DNA of 27,195 bases from NCBI GenBank assembly GCA_011046015.1, contig DSBO01000026.1:1-27195 (forward strand), given 5' to 3'. The position numbers were made by a program, and so were the translations under genes. The first letter of the stretch is position 1; every line of letters starts with the position of its first letter. This stretch comes from Thioalkalivibrio sp. Lineage in GTDB: Bacteria > Pseudomonadota > Gammaproteobacteria > SpSt-1174. The notes beneath the pieces are model-generated. The model worked only from the letters and a program-made list of their open reading frames with translations. It was not told the DNA's origin and did not search any database. Shown in pieces: positions 14,448 to 21,881 of the stretch.

Positions 14448-15569
14448 TCAGTCATAGCCCGCCAGTTCCACGTAGCCGCGGCCGATCTCCCGGCCCGCCG
14501 CATCGAGCACGTCCACGGCCCCTTCCCAGTAGCGCACGCTGAGGTCCATCTCCTGGTCGTCGAGGACGGGGCGGATGCGCCAGGTCTCGTCGCCGGGCTG
14601 CAGGTGGAGCCGCCATTCCACCGGGTAACGGCGGCCGTCCCACGTCTGCCAGTGGCGCAGGGGTTCCAGCCGCACGGCGCCGGCGGACAGGGTCCGGTAG
14701 CGGCCGTCGGGCGCGACCAGGCTGCCGGCGCTCGCCGGGTCGGTTCCACCGTCCGCGAGCCTCAGGCGGTAGTACATCAGCTCGCGGCCGTCGTCCAGCT
14801 GCAGGGCGAACCAGTCCCAGCCGGCCTGGTCGGCCGCGAGCGCGCTGGTGCTCCATTCGCGGTCCAGCCAGGCCAGGCCGTCGACCACCGCGGGACGGTC
14901 GCCGATCCGCAGCTCGCCGGTCGCCGCGATGCGCGTCAGCGAGTAGTAGTACGAGGCGTTGCCGGGTTCGGCGCTCTTCTGGCTCAGGCCGTGCTCACCC
15001 TGCAGCACGACCGGTTTCTTCGGGGTGAGCGCGAGGCTGAGGGCGAAGTCGCCCGCATCCAGCGCGAGTCGCCATCGCCCCGGGTGGTCGGGGTCGGCGG
15101 TGAAACGCCAGTCGTCGAGCCACACCGCCAGGGGGGCGGCGCGGGCGCCGGCCAGCCCCGCGGCCCCGCGGGCGAAGCGCTCGGCGGCGTGATGGCGTGC
15201 GTTGCGGGTGTCGGTGAGGGCGACGTGCGCCATCCACACGTCGCGGGTGCGCCAGGGTGCGTCGTCGGCGACCTCGGGGGCGAGGGCGAAGCGGAAGAAG
15301 GTGACCTGGAAGCCATAGCGCCCGCCCTCCGTGTCCGACAGGTTGCCGGTGAGGTACCACCACTCGGTCTGGTAGTCCGGATGCGGGCCGTGGTCGGCGG
15401 GAAAGCGGAAGGGGCGCGGCTCGCGGGCGCGGGCAAAGCCGGCATCGGGCTCGCCGCCCAGCAGATCGCTGGCCCGCATCCGGCCCTCGTCATCGCCGGC
15501 GGGGTGGCAGGCCGCGAGCAGCAGGACGCCGAGCGCCAACAGGACCACGGAGACGGGGCGCACGCTCAT
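14448..15569 (-). CDS. AttH/CrtC-like lipoprotein of an AttEFGH-type system
   Basis: A 373-residue lipoprotein. The lipobox is LAAC with Cys21; the next residue is His rather than Asp, which predicts outer-membrane sorting. The rest is the double lipocalin-like CrtC/AttH fold, with TEWWYLTGNL (about 68-77), GYGFQVTFFRF-like strands, and AWLDREWSTSAL near 250 followed by WFALQLDDGRELMYYRLR. Relatives include carotenoid hydratases (CrtC) and AttH, the partner of the AttEFG ABC system. In this setting a lipid or hydrophobic ligand carrier is the likely role. Its start overlaps the permease stop by 4 bp (ATGA). It is the last gene of the operon. Confidence 0.9.
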   Translation of the reverse strand: MSVRPVSVVLLALGVLLLAACHPAGDDEGRMRASDLLGGEPDAGFARAREPRPFRFPADHGPHPDYQTEWWYLTGNLSDTEGGRYGFQVTFFRFALAPEVADDAPWRTRDVWMAHVALTDTRNARHHAAERFARGAAGLAGARAAPLAVWLDDWRFTADPDHPGRWRLALDAGDFALSLALTPKKPVVLQGEHGLSQKSAEPGNASYYYSLTRIAATGELRIGDRPAVVDGLAWLDREWSTSALAADQAGWDWFALQLDDGRELMYYRLRLADGGTDPASAGSLVAPDGRYRTLSAGAVRLEPLRHWQTWDGRRYPVEWRLHLQPGDETWRIRPVLDDQEMDLSVRYWEGAVDVLDAAGREIGRGYVELAGYD

Positions 15570-18073
15570 TCCTCTCGCAGTGCCTCGGCCGGCGGCGTGC
15601 GCGCGATGCGCCAGGCCGGGGCGATGCTTGCCAGCAGTGCGGCGGCCAGGGCCAGCAGCGTCGCCTCGGCGAAGACCGCCGGATCCAGTGACAGGTGCAG
15701 GCGCCAGCCGAAGGCCCTGAGGTTGATGACGTCGATGAGCAGTTGCGACATCGCCAGCCCGAGCGGGGCGGCGACCAGCAGGGCGCTGACGGCGATCAGC
15801 CCCGCCTGCAGCGCGACCAGGCGCCAGAGCTCCCAGGGCGTGACGCCGAGCGCGCGCAGGGTGGCGTGGTCACGGCGGCGTTCGAGCTGCATGGCAAGCA
15901 GGGCGCTGAGGATGCCGACGAAGGCGATGCCGATGACCAGCAGGCGCAGCACGTCGGTGACGGCAAAGGTGCGATCGAAGATGGCAAGCGAGCGTTCGCG
16001 GATCTCGCGGGTGAGGCGCAGCAGGGCCTGATCCGGGTACTCGGCCAGCCGGGCGCGTACCTGCTCGGCCACGGCCTCGAGATCGGCGGTCGCCTCCAGG
16101 TAGAGGCCGACGGTGCCGATGCCCGGGTCGTCCCAGCGCGCGTCATAGAGGCCGCGGCGCATCACCAGCATGCCGCGGTCGCTGCCGTAGTCCTGGAAGA
16201 TGCCGGCCACCCGAAACGCGGCCGGTCCCTGTTCGGTGTGCAGGTGCAGCGTATCGCCGGCGGCGAGCTGCCGGTGGTAGGCCAGCGGCTCGGAGACGAG
16301 CACGGCCTGCCCGGTGTCAAAGGCCGCCCAGGCGCCGCCATCCGCTTCTGTGAGCAGGCGAAACCCGCGGTAACTCTCGGGGGCCATGTCGATCACCAGC
16401 GTCTCTACCGGCCCGAAGTCGGCGTCCAGCGTGATGCTGCGCCCGCTGCTGGCGCTCGCGATCCCCGGCAGGTCGCGCAGGGCTGCCACCAGGGCCGGGG
16501 GCAAGGTGCCGCCGGCACGTGCGCTGGCCCCGGCGGGCGCGGTGACGTACATGTCACCCTGCAGGGTCTGATCGAGCCAGCTCGACACGCTGATGCGAAA
16601 GCTCCCGGTCATCAGCCCCACGCCGATGGTGGCCGAGACGGCGATACCGAGTGCGGCCACGGCCACGCCGGTGCGGCTCAGTCCCGCCCCGGTATCGCGG
16701 GCCGCCAGGTGGCCGATGCCGGGTAGCAACCGGTCGAGCAGGGGGCCGGTCAGTCGCGTGACGAGCTGCAGCAGGGCGGGGGCGATGAGCGCCGCGCCGA
16801 GGATGACCAGGAACAGGGCCGCGAAGCCCGGCAGCAGGGCGCGGCTCGGGTAGTGCGCCGCCGCGTAGCCGATGCCGATCAGCAGCAGGCCGCCGGCGCC
16901 CAGCCGCGGTAGGCGGCCAGCGATACCCGATTCCAGCTCGGAACGGCGCTGGGTGGTGATCGGCGCCGTGCGCCCGGCCTCGAGGGCCGCGGGCAGGCCG
17001 GCGGCCAGTGCGGCCATCAGCCCGAGGCCGGCCCCGGTGGCGAGGCTGGCCGGGCTGGTGCGGACCTCGCCCAGGGTCAGCTGGAAGTAGAGGTCGTTGA
17101 TGGTCTGCACCACCAGTCCCAGCAGCACCTCCGCCAGGACGACCCCGAGGACGAGGCCCAGCAGGATGCCGACTACGGCGAGCAGTCCCGTCTCCAGCAG
17201 GATGACGCGCACGATCTGACGGCGCTCGACGCCGAGCATGCGGTAGATGCCGAGCACGGGGCGGCGGCGCAGCACGGAGAAGGTCATGGTGTTGTAGATG
17301 AGAAAGCCGCCGACCACGACCGCCAGCAGGCTCATCGCCGACAGGTTGATCTCGAAGGCACGGGTCATCTCGCGCTGGGCGTTGCCGCGCGCCTCGGCGG
17401 GCACAAGGCGCAGGCCGGCGGGCAGCCAGTCCCGCAGGCGGGCCAGCGTGGCGGCATCGTCGATGCGCAGGTCGATGCGGTCCAGGCGATTGCCGCGCGC
17501 GAGCAGGGCCTGGGCGGTGGCGACGTCCACCCAGAGCAGGCCGTCCACGTCGGCATCGCCGGTGAGCGTGCCGGTGAGCCGCAGTTCGCGGGGCAGGCCC
17601 TGGACCGCGACGGTGACGGTATCGCCCGGGGTCAGGCCGAGGCGCGCGGCGGTCCGCGCTGCCAGCAGCGCGCCCGGCCCGGTGAGGAAGGTGTTCAGGT
17701 CCGCCTGCCGGGAGCCGGCCAGGGCGGGGCGGAAGGCGGCCTCGGCGAAGGGGTCGATGCCGATGAGCTGGACCGTCTCGTCGCCGAGCACCGCCAGGCC
17801 GTCGACCACGGGGGCGGCCCGGGAAATGCCAAGCTCGCGGCGCAGGGCGGTGTAGGTCTCGCCTGGCAGTCCCGTGGGGCTACCGACGATGTGGTGGCTG
17901 GCGCGCCCGCCCACCGCATCCATCGAGGCCTCGAAGGCGTGCCGGGCGCTGCTGTTGGCCAGATCCACCGCGACCACGATGGCCACGCCCAGGGCGACGC
18001 CCAGGATCGCCAGCAGGGTCTGCCAGCGGTGTGCCAGCAGAAAGCGGCGGCCGGCCAGCATCAGCAGGCTCAC
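15566..18073 (-). CDS. double FtsX-type ABC permease (AttF-AttG fusion type)
   Basis: An 835-residue inner-membrane protein with two FtsX/LolC-like permease halves and about ten membrane helices. The N-terminal helix (about 18-38) is followed by a periplasmic domain of about 200 residues, then three helices starting at MSLLAVVVGGFLIYNTMTF with the coupling motif SVLRRRPVLGIYRMLGV. Two linking helices (about 390-440) lead to the second half, which repeats the plan and has ERRRDHATLRALGVTPWELW near the end. Such permeases do not import; with a LolD-like ATPase they extract or push envelope lipids or lipoproteins. It overlaps both neighbours by 4 bp. It fits one-polypeptide versions of AttF plus AttG. 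Confidence 0.93.
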   Translation of the reverse strand: MSLLMLAGRRFLLAHRWQTLLAILGVALGVAIVVAVDLANSSARHAFEASMDAVGGRASHHIVGSPTGLPGETYTALRRELGISRAAPVVDGLAVLGDETVQLIGIDPFAEAAFRPALAGSRQADLNTFLTGPGALLAARTAARLGLTPGDTVTVAVQGLPRELRLTGTLTGDADVDGLLWVDVATAQALLARGNRLDRIDLRIDDAATLARLRDWLPAGLRLVPAEARGNAQREMTRAFEINLSAMSLLAVVVGGFLIYNTMTFSVLRRRPVLGIYRMLGVERRQIVRVILLETGLLAVVGILLGLVLGVVLAEVLLGLVVQTINDLYFQLTLGEVRTSPASLATGAGLGLMAALAAGLPAALEAGRTAPITTQRRSELESGIAGRLPRLGAGGLLLIGIGYAAAHYPSRALLPGFAALFLVILGAALIAPALLQLVTRLTGPLLDRLLPGIGHLAARDTGAGLSRTGVAVAALGIAVSATIGVGLMTGSFRISVSSWLDQTLQGDMYVTAPAGASARAGGTLPPALVAALRDLPGIASASSGRSITLDADFGPVETLVIDMAPESYRGFRLLTEADGGAWAAFDTGQAVLVSEPLAYHRQLAAGDTLHLHTEQGPAAFRVAGIFQDYGSDRGMLVMRRGLYDARWDDPGIGTVGLYLEATADLEAVAEQVRARLAEYPDQALLRLTREIRERSLAIFDRTFAVTDVLRLLVIGIAFVGILSALLAMQLERRRDHATLRALGVTPWELWRLVALQAGLIAVSALLVAAPLGLAMSQLLIDVINLRAFGWRLHLSLDPAVFAEATLLALAAALLASIAPAWRIARTPPAEALREE

Positions 18074-18780
18074 CAGGTCTGCACCTCACCGGTTTCGCGC
18101 AGGCGTCCGGCCTCGAGGGTGAGCACGCGGTCGGCGCCGGCGGCGACTTCGCCACTGTGCGTGACCGTTACCAGGGTGGTGCCGCGTTCCCGGCACAGGC
18201 CCTGCAGCTGGGCCAGGACCTGACGGCCGATCGCGACATCCAGGTTGCCCGTGGGCTCGTCGGCTAGTACCAGTGTCGGCGCGTGGATCAGTGCGCGGGC
18301 CACGGCCACGCGCTGGCGTTCGCCACCGGAGAGCTGGTCGGGAATGGCATCCGCCCGCGCGGCCAGGCCGAGGGTCGCGAGATCCTCGCGGGCGCGACGC
18401 AGCGCCCGACGCCGTGGCGTACCGGTGAGCTCCAGCGGCAGGGCCGCGTTTTCCACGGCCGTGAGGGTGGGGATCAGGTTGAAGAACTGATACACGAAGC
18501 CGATGTGGGTGCGGCGAAAACGCGTGCGCGCGGTCTCATCCAGGGCATGTAACGCCACGTCGCCGATCAGGATGGAGCCGGCGTCCGGCCGGTCGATGCC
18601 CGCCAGCAGGTTGAGCAGCGTGGACTTGCCGGAACCGCTGCGCCCGATCAGGGCCACCTGTTCGCCGGCGGCCACGTCGAGGTCGGCATCGCGTAACACG
18701 TGCTGCGCGATGCCCCCCTGGTCGTAGGTCCTGGAAAGCCCGCGGGCCCGGATCAGCGGGGTGGCGTCGGTGGTGTGCAT
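18070..18780 (-). CDS. LolD/AttE-like ABC transporter ATPase
   Basis: A 236-residue ATP-binding subunit of the LolD/MacB class. All motifs are intact: Walker A GRSGSGKST (46-54), Q-loop Gln98 in YQFFNLIP, signature LSGGERQR (150-157), Walker B LVLADEP (170-176) and the switch His208. It pairs with the 835-residue permease encoded 4 bp into its 3' end and would power movement of envelope substrates. It is the first gene of the operon; TACACT at 18810-18815 (minus strand) may be the -10 box but has a poor -35. It is divergent from a small HMA-like gene. Confidence 0.95.
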   Translation of the reverse strand: MHTTDATPLIRARGLSRTYDQGGIAQHVLRDADLDVAAGEQVALIGRSGSGKSTLLNLLAGIDRPDAGSILIGDVALHALDETARTRFRRTHIGFVYQFFNLIPTLTAVENAALPLELTGTPRRRALRRAREDLATLGLAARADAIPDQLSGGERQRVAVARALIHAPTLVLADEPTGNLDVAIGRQVLAQLQGLCRERGTTLVTVTHSGEVAAGADRVLTLEAGRLRETGEVQTW

Positions 18781-18928
18781 TATCGCTCGGCCTGTGGTCT
18801 GGAATGTCTAGTGTACTGCGCCACGCCGGCGGTTCGCAGCCGTCTCCTCGGATGGGCCAGTCACGGCCTATACTCCGGGGTAGGCCACGAGTGGCGGGTG
18901 CCGGCGCAGCCGGCAGAGGAGGTGAGAC

Positions 18929-19162
18929 ATGGATATCGACATGACCGATGTGACCCTGCATATCGACGAAGCGCTCGACACCGACCAGCTCGAGCACCTG
19001 GAGTCGCGGCTGCGTGCCCAGGAAGGCGTGATCTCGGTGGGGCGCCGGCCCGACCGGCCGCACCTGATGGTGGTGGAGTACAATCCGCGCCGCGCCACCG
19101 GGGAACGGATCCTCTCGACCGTCCGGTCAGATGGTCTGCATGCCGAGTTGATCGGCCTGTAG
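18929..19162 (+). CDS. HMA-like ferredoxin-fold protein lacking CxxC
   Basis: A 77-residue soluble protein with the beta-alpha-beta-beta-alpha-beta pattern of heavy-metal-associated domains: VTLHIDEALDTDQLEHLESRL, then a VISV strand, VVEYNP, and a last helix ERILSTVRSDG leading into AELIGL. The metal-binding CxxC normally found between the first strand and helix is missing (DEALDTDQ instead), and there are no cysteines at all. It is therefore unlikely to carry copper by thiolates. A very strong ribosome site (GAGGAGGTGA, about 18916-18925) precedes the ATG. TATACT at 18869-18874 is a possible -10. A stem-loop follows the stop. Function is unknown. Confidence 0.85.
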   Translation: MDIDMTDVTLHIDEALDTDQLEHLESRLRAQEGVISVGRRPDRPHLMVVEYNPRRATGERILSTVRSDGLHAELIGL

Positions 19163-19172
19163 CGTCGCCTGG

Positions 19173-19202
19173 CCGGCGAGCGCGAAGCTGCGATCTCGCC
19201 GG
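19173..19202 (+). terminator. stem-loop after the HMA-like gene
   Basis: CCGGCGAG (19173-19180) pairs perfectly with CTCGCCGG (19195-19202), and the interior can add CGC/GCG. There is no T-run after it, so it may protect or weakly terminate the transcript. Confidence 0.4.
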
Positions 19203-19273
19203 TCGTCCTGCCTGCCATGAGGCGCGCGGCGGAGCCGTTTGCGCGCGTTATGCGACCGCCTGTCGCCTTTCTA

Positions 19274-19289
19274 TGTGATGCCCGTCACA
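19274..19289. promoter_or_regulatory. perfect CRP/Vfr-type site (TGTGA-N6-TCACA)
   Basis: TGTGA at 19274-19278 and TCACA at 19285-19289, with a 6-bp spacer, match the cAMP-CRP consensus core exactly, and one further base pairs on each side (A/T). It lies in a 321-bp gene-free stretch (19163-19483). CATACA (19314-19319) downstream would place the site about 44 bp before a start near 19326, close to class II geometry. The next gene on plus starts at 19484. The rest of the gap holds no convincing ORF. Confidence 0.6.
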
Positions 19290-19483
19290 TGGCCGCCGCC
19301 CGGGTATTTTCCCCATACAGACCACGGCGCGGCCTCACTACAGTCCATGGTAACAGGACGTTCCGTGTGCTGAGTGATTCCGGGGTCGAGCGGACCGGCG
19401 ATTTTCCGGGATGGCACATGACGACGACGGGGTCCGTCCCGTTGCCGTAACGAAAGCCCGCTCACTCCCGGAGGATGTGACCC

Positions 19484-19711
19484 ATGAAGATCCAGTTGTT
19501 CACCGCGGCCCTGCTCGCGGGGCTAGCCCTGCCATCCCTGGCCCAGACGGAGACGCCAGAACCGCATGCGTGGCAGGCGGCGAGCCCGTCCGTCAATGCC
19601 GAGACCGCGGTCGCCATCGAGCGTGCCAGCGAAACCCTGCAGGTGACCCGCGCTGCACTGCGTAGCGCGCTTGAATCCATGGACGAGTTGCCCACCACCC
19701 CCAGGCGTTGA
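19484..19711 (+). CDS. small exported hypothetical protein
   Basis: A 75-residue protein with a clear signal peptide (MKIQLFTAALLAGLALPSLA), leaving a mature peptide of about 55 residues. The mature part is a single amphipathic helix with NAETAVAIERASETLQVTRAA and no cysteines. GGAGGA (19470-19475) is a good ribosome site, eight bases before the ATG. It lies 195 bp downstream of the perfect CRP-like palindrome and ends before a strong terminator, so it is probably a one-gene transcript with a long leader. No homologous family is recognised. Confidence 0.75.
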   Translation: MKIQLFTAALLAGLALPSLAQTETPEPHAWQAASPSVNAETAVAIERASETLQVTRAALRSALESMDELPTTPRR

Positions 19712-19752
19712 CGCCCCTGGGGCGGCACGACGCTCCCTGCCCCTACGTACAA

Positions 19753-19792
19753 ACCGCCGCGCTGTCCGCAAGGACCGCGCGGTCTTTTTTTT
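19753..19792 (+). terminator. intrinsic terminator with GCAA tetraloop
   Basis: A stem built of ACCGC, GCG and GTCC (left arm, with two small bulges) pairs with GGACCGCGCGGT around a GCAA loop, a stable GNRA tetraloop. Eight T's follow (19785-19792). It ends the small exported gene. Confidence 0.85.
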
Positions 19793-19861
19793 GCGTGGCG
19801 CCGGGGGCGTTACACTGTCGCCGAGGGCATCGGTGCTCCGCGTCCGTTTGAAGGGGGAACA

Positions 19862-20083
19862 ATGCTAGACTATGGCGTTCCGGATTGGGTGGCCTGGATC
19901 GCGCAGGATGCCGACGGTACGTGGTGGGGGTTCGAGGCCGAGCCGAACCTGCACGACCGTGGCTGGTACGAGAACGAGGTGGGGCGCTGCATCCGGCTGG
20001 GTCCCGGTGCACCCGCCCCCGACTGGCGCGCATCGCTGCGGCCCCGCATCGGCCGCCGGCAGGCCACCCTTCATGAACCCTGA
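19862..20083 (+). CDS. 73-aa hypothetical protein upstream of and overlapping gshA
   Basis: A small soluble protein, rich in Trp and acidic residues in its first half (WVAWIAQDADGTWWGFEAEP, then GWYENEVGRCIRLG). The C-terminal third is Arg/Pro-rich and looks unstructured. AAGGGGGA stands five bases before the ATG, a good ribosome site. Its last 11 bp overlap the start of gshA in another frame, so the two are almost surely co-translated. TACACT at 19811-19816 could be the -10 of the pair. Codon use and composition look real. I do not recognise a named family; a link to glutathione synthesis is only suggested by position. Confidence 0.75.
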   Translation: MLDYGVPDWVAWIAQDADGTWWGFEAEPNLHDRGWYENEVGRCIRLGPGAPAPDWRASLRPRIGRRQATLHEP

Positions 20084-21689
20084 CGCACAGGTATTGCCCT
20101 TGTATCGACTGGCGGAACAGCGACTCGGCCGGCTGCTCACCACGGGACAGCAGCATCTTCTCCGCGACGGCCTGGTCGGGCTGGAAAAGGAGAGCCTGCG
20201 CGTCAGCCCCAACGGTGGCATCGCGCAGACGCCGCACCCGAAGGCCCTGGGTTCAGCACTCACCCACCCCTATATCACCACCGACTACTCCGAGGCGCTG
20301 CTCGAACTCATCACGCCGCCCTTCACCGATCGCGTCGGGCCGCTACGTTTCCTCGAAGACCTGCAGAAATTTGTCTATCCGCGGCTGGACAGCGAGATCC
20401 TCTGGGCTACCAGCATGCCCTGCGTGGTGGCGGGCGAGGACAGCATTCCCATCGCGCAGTACGGCAGCTCGAACGTCGGCCTGATGAAGACGGTCTACCG
20501 GCGCGGACTCGGCTACCGCTACGGGCGCGTGATGCAGGTGATTGCCGGCGTGCATTACAACTACTCCGTGCCCGAGGCGCTGTGGCCCGCGTTGCGCGAG
20601 CTGGACGGGGACGGCGGCGATGCCAGCGCCTATCGCTCACGCGCCTACTTCGGCATGATTCGCAACCTGCAACGCGTGGGCTGGCTGATCCCCTACCTGT
20701 TCGGTGCCTCGCCGGCGGTGTGCAAGTCCTTCTTCGGCGACCAGCACCCGCCCATGCCGCAATTCGATCGCAATACCTGCTACGAGCCTTATGCCACCTC
20801 GCTGCGCATGGGCGATATCGGCTACACCAACGCCAAGGAGGGCGAGACCGGCATCAAGGCCTGTTACGATGATCTCGCGTGCTATGTAAAAAGCCTCGCC
20901 TGCGCCATCGAGACCCCGTATCCCGAGTACGAGCGCATCGGCGTGTGCGTGGACGGCGAGTACCGTCAGCTCAATGCCAACATCCTGCAGATCGAGAACG
21001 AGTACTACAGCACCGTGCGTCCCAAGCAGATCCTGCAGGGCCTGGAGAAGCCGACCTGCGCCCTGGCCGCGCGTGGGGTGCGTTACGTGGAGCTGCGCTC
21101 GGTGGACGTGAACGCCTTCCACCCGCTGGGCATCGACCTGGACCAGGTGTACTTCATCGAGGCGCTGATGTTGTTCTGCCTGCTGGCCGACAGCCCGCCC
21201 ATCGACGCCGACGAGCGGACCCACATCGACTTCAACCAGTCGGCGATCTCGCATCGCGGGCGCGAACCGGGCCTGAAGCTGCGTCGCTCCGGTGGCGAGA
21301 TCGCCCTCAAGGACTGGGCCCTGGAGGTACTCGGCGCGATGCAGGGGGTTTGCGAGTTGCTGGACGGGGATGCCGTCGAGCGCCCCTACAGCCGCGTGCT
21401 GGCCACCCAGGTCGAGGCCGTGCACGATCCGGAGCGCACGCCCTCCGCCCGCATGCTGGCCGAGATGCGCGCCAACGGGGAGGGCTTCTACCACTTTGCC
21501 CGGCGCATGTCGCAGGCCCATGGCGAATACTTCAACGCCCTTCCGCCCCGCGCCGAGGCCGAGGCCCTGCTGGAGCGCCTGGCCGTCGACTCGCTGGCCG
21601 AACAGGCGGCGCTGGAGGCCGAGCCCCAGGCCCCCTTCGACGAGTTCCTCAAGGCCTACTTTGCAGAACGCCCGCCGCAGCCGGCATAG
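20073..21689 (+). CDS. gshA: glutamate-cysteine ligase
   Basis: A 538-residue enzyme that joins glutamate and cysteine with ATP, the first and usually rate-limiting step of glutathione synthesis. It is the gammaproteobacterial (type 1) form. Conserved blocks seen along the length include GLEKESLRV (36-44), GSALTHPYITTDYSEALLE (60-78), SMPC, QYGSSNVGLMKT, GVHYNYSVP, PYLFGASPAVCKSF, YATSLRMGDIGYTN, LQIENEYY and RYVELRSVDVNAF. Slightly longer than the E. coli enzyme (518). I chose the ATG at 20073 because homology begins soon after, although the open frame extends further upstream. Its ribosome site is weak, in line with coupling to the overlapping upstream gene. gshB is not in this window. Confidence 0.97.
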   Translation: MNPDAQVLPLYRLAEQRLGRLLTTGQQHLLRDGLVGLEKESLRVSPNGGIAQTPHPKALGSALTHPYITTDYSEALLELITPPFTDRVGPLRFLEDLQKFVYPRLDSEILWATSMPCVVAGEDSIPIAQYGSSNVGLMKTVYRRGLGYRYGRVMQVIAGVHYNYSVPEALWPALRELDGDGGDASAYRSRAYFGMIRNLQRVGWLIPYLFGASPAVCKSFFGDQHPPMPQFDRNTCYEPYATSLRMGDIGYTNAKEGETGIKACYDDLACYVKSLACAIETPYPEYERIGVCVDGEYRQLNANILQIENEYYSTVRPKQILQGLEKPTCALAARGVRYVELRSVDVNAFHPLGIDLDQVYFIEALMLFCLLADSPPIDADERTHIDFNQSAISHRGREPGLKLRRSGGEIALKDWALEVLGAMQGVCELLDGDAVERPYSRVLATQVEAVHDPERTPSARMLAEMRANGEGFYHFARRMSQAHGEYFNALPPRAEAEALLERLAVDSLAEQAALEAEPQAPFDEFLKAYFAERPPQPA

Positions 21690-21740
21690 GGGACTAACGC
21701 GGTCGCCGGACGCATCATCCGTTTGACCCGGGCATGCTTC

Positions 21741-21761
21741 TTCGGCATGGTACGTGCCGAA
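21741..21761. promoter_or_regulatory. inverted repeat TTCGGCA-N7-TGCCGAA
   Basis: Perfect 7-bp arms at 21741-21747 and 21755-21761, 52 bp after the gshA stop and 121 bp before the adenylate cyclase start. There is no T-run after it. It could be an operator or a weak hairpin at the end of gshA. AATAAT (21770-21775) lies just downstream. Confidence 0.4.
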
Positions 21762-21881
21762 ACCCTGAGAATAATCGGGTTATGAGGCCGGTCCGCGGGA
21801 CGGGGCGGTCGAACAACAAGAATAACCAGGGCGGGGGATTGTCCCATTCCGGTGCGGCGTGCGTTCCCGCATCGTGCAGGG

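Noticed and set aside
19217..19450. Plus-strand ORF of 77 codons in the gap before the small exported gene
   Set aside because: No ribosome site, Arg/Pro-rich mixed composition, and it covers the CRP-like site and likely promoter.
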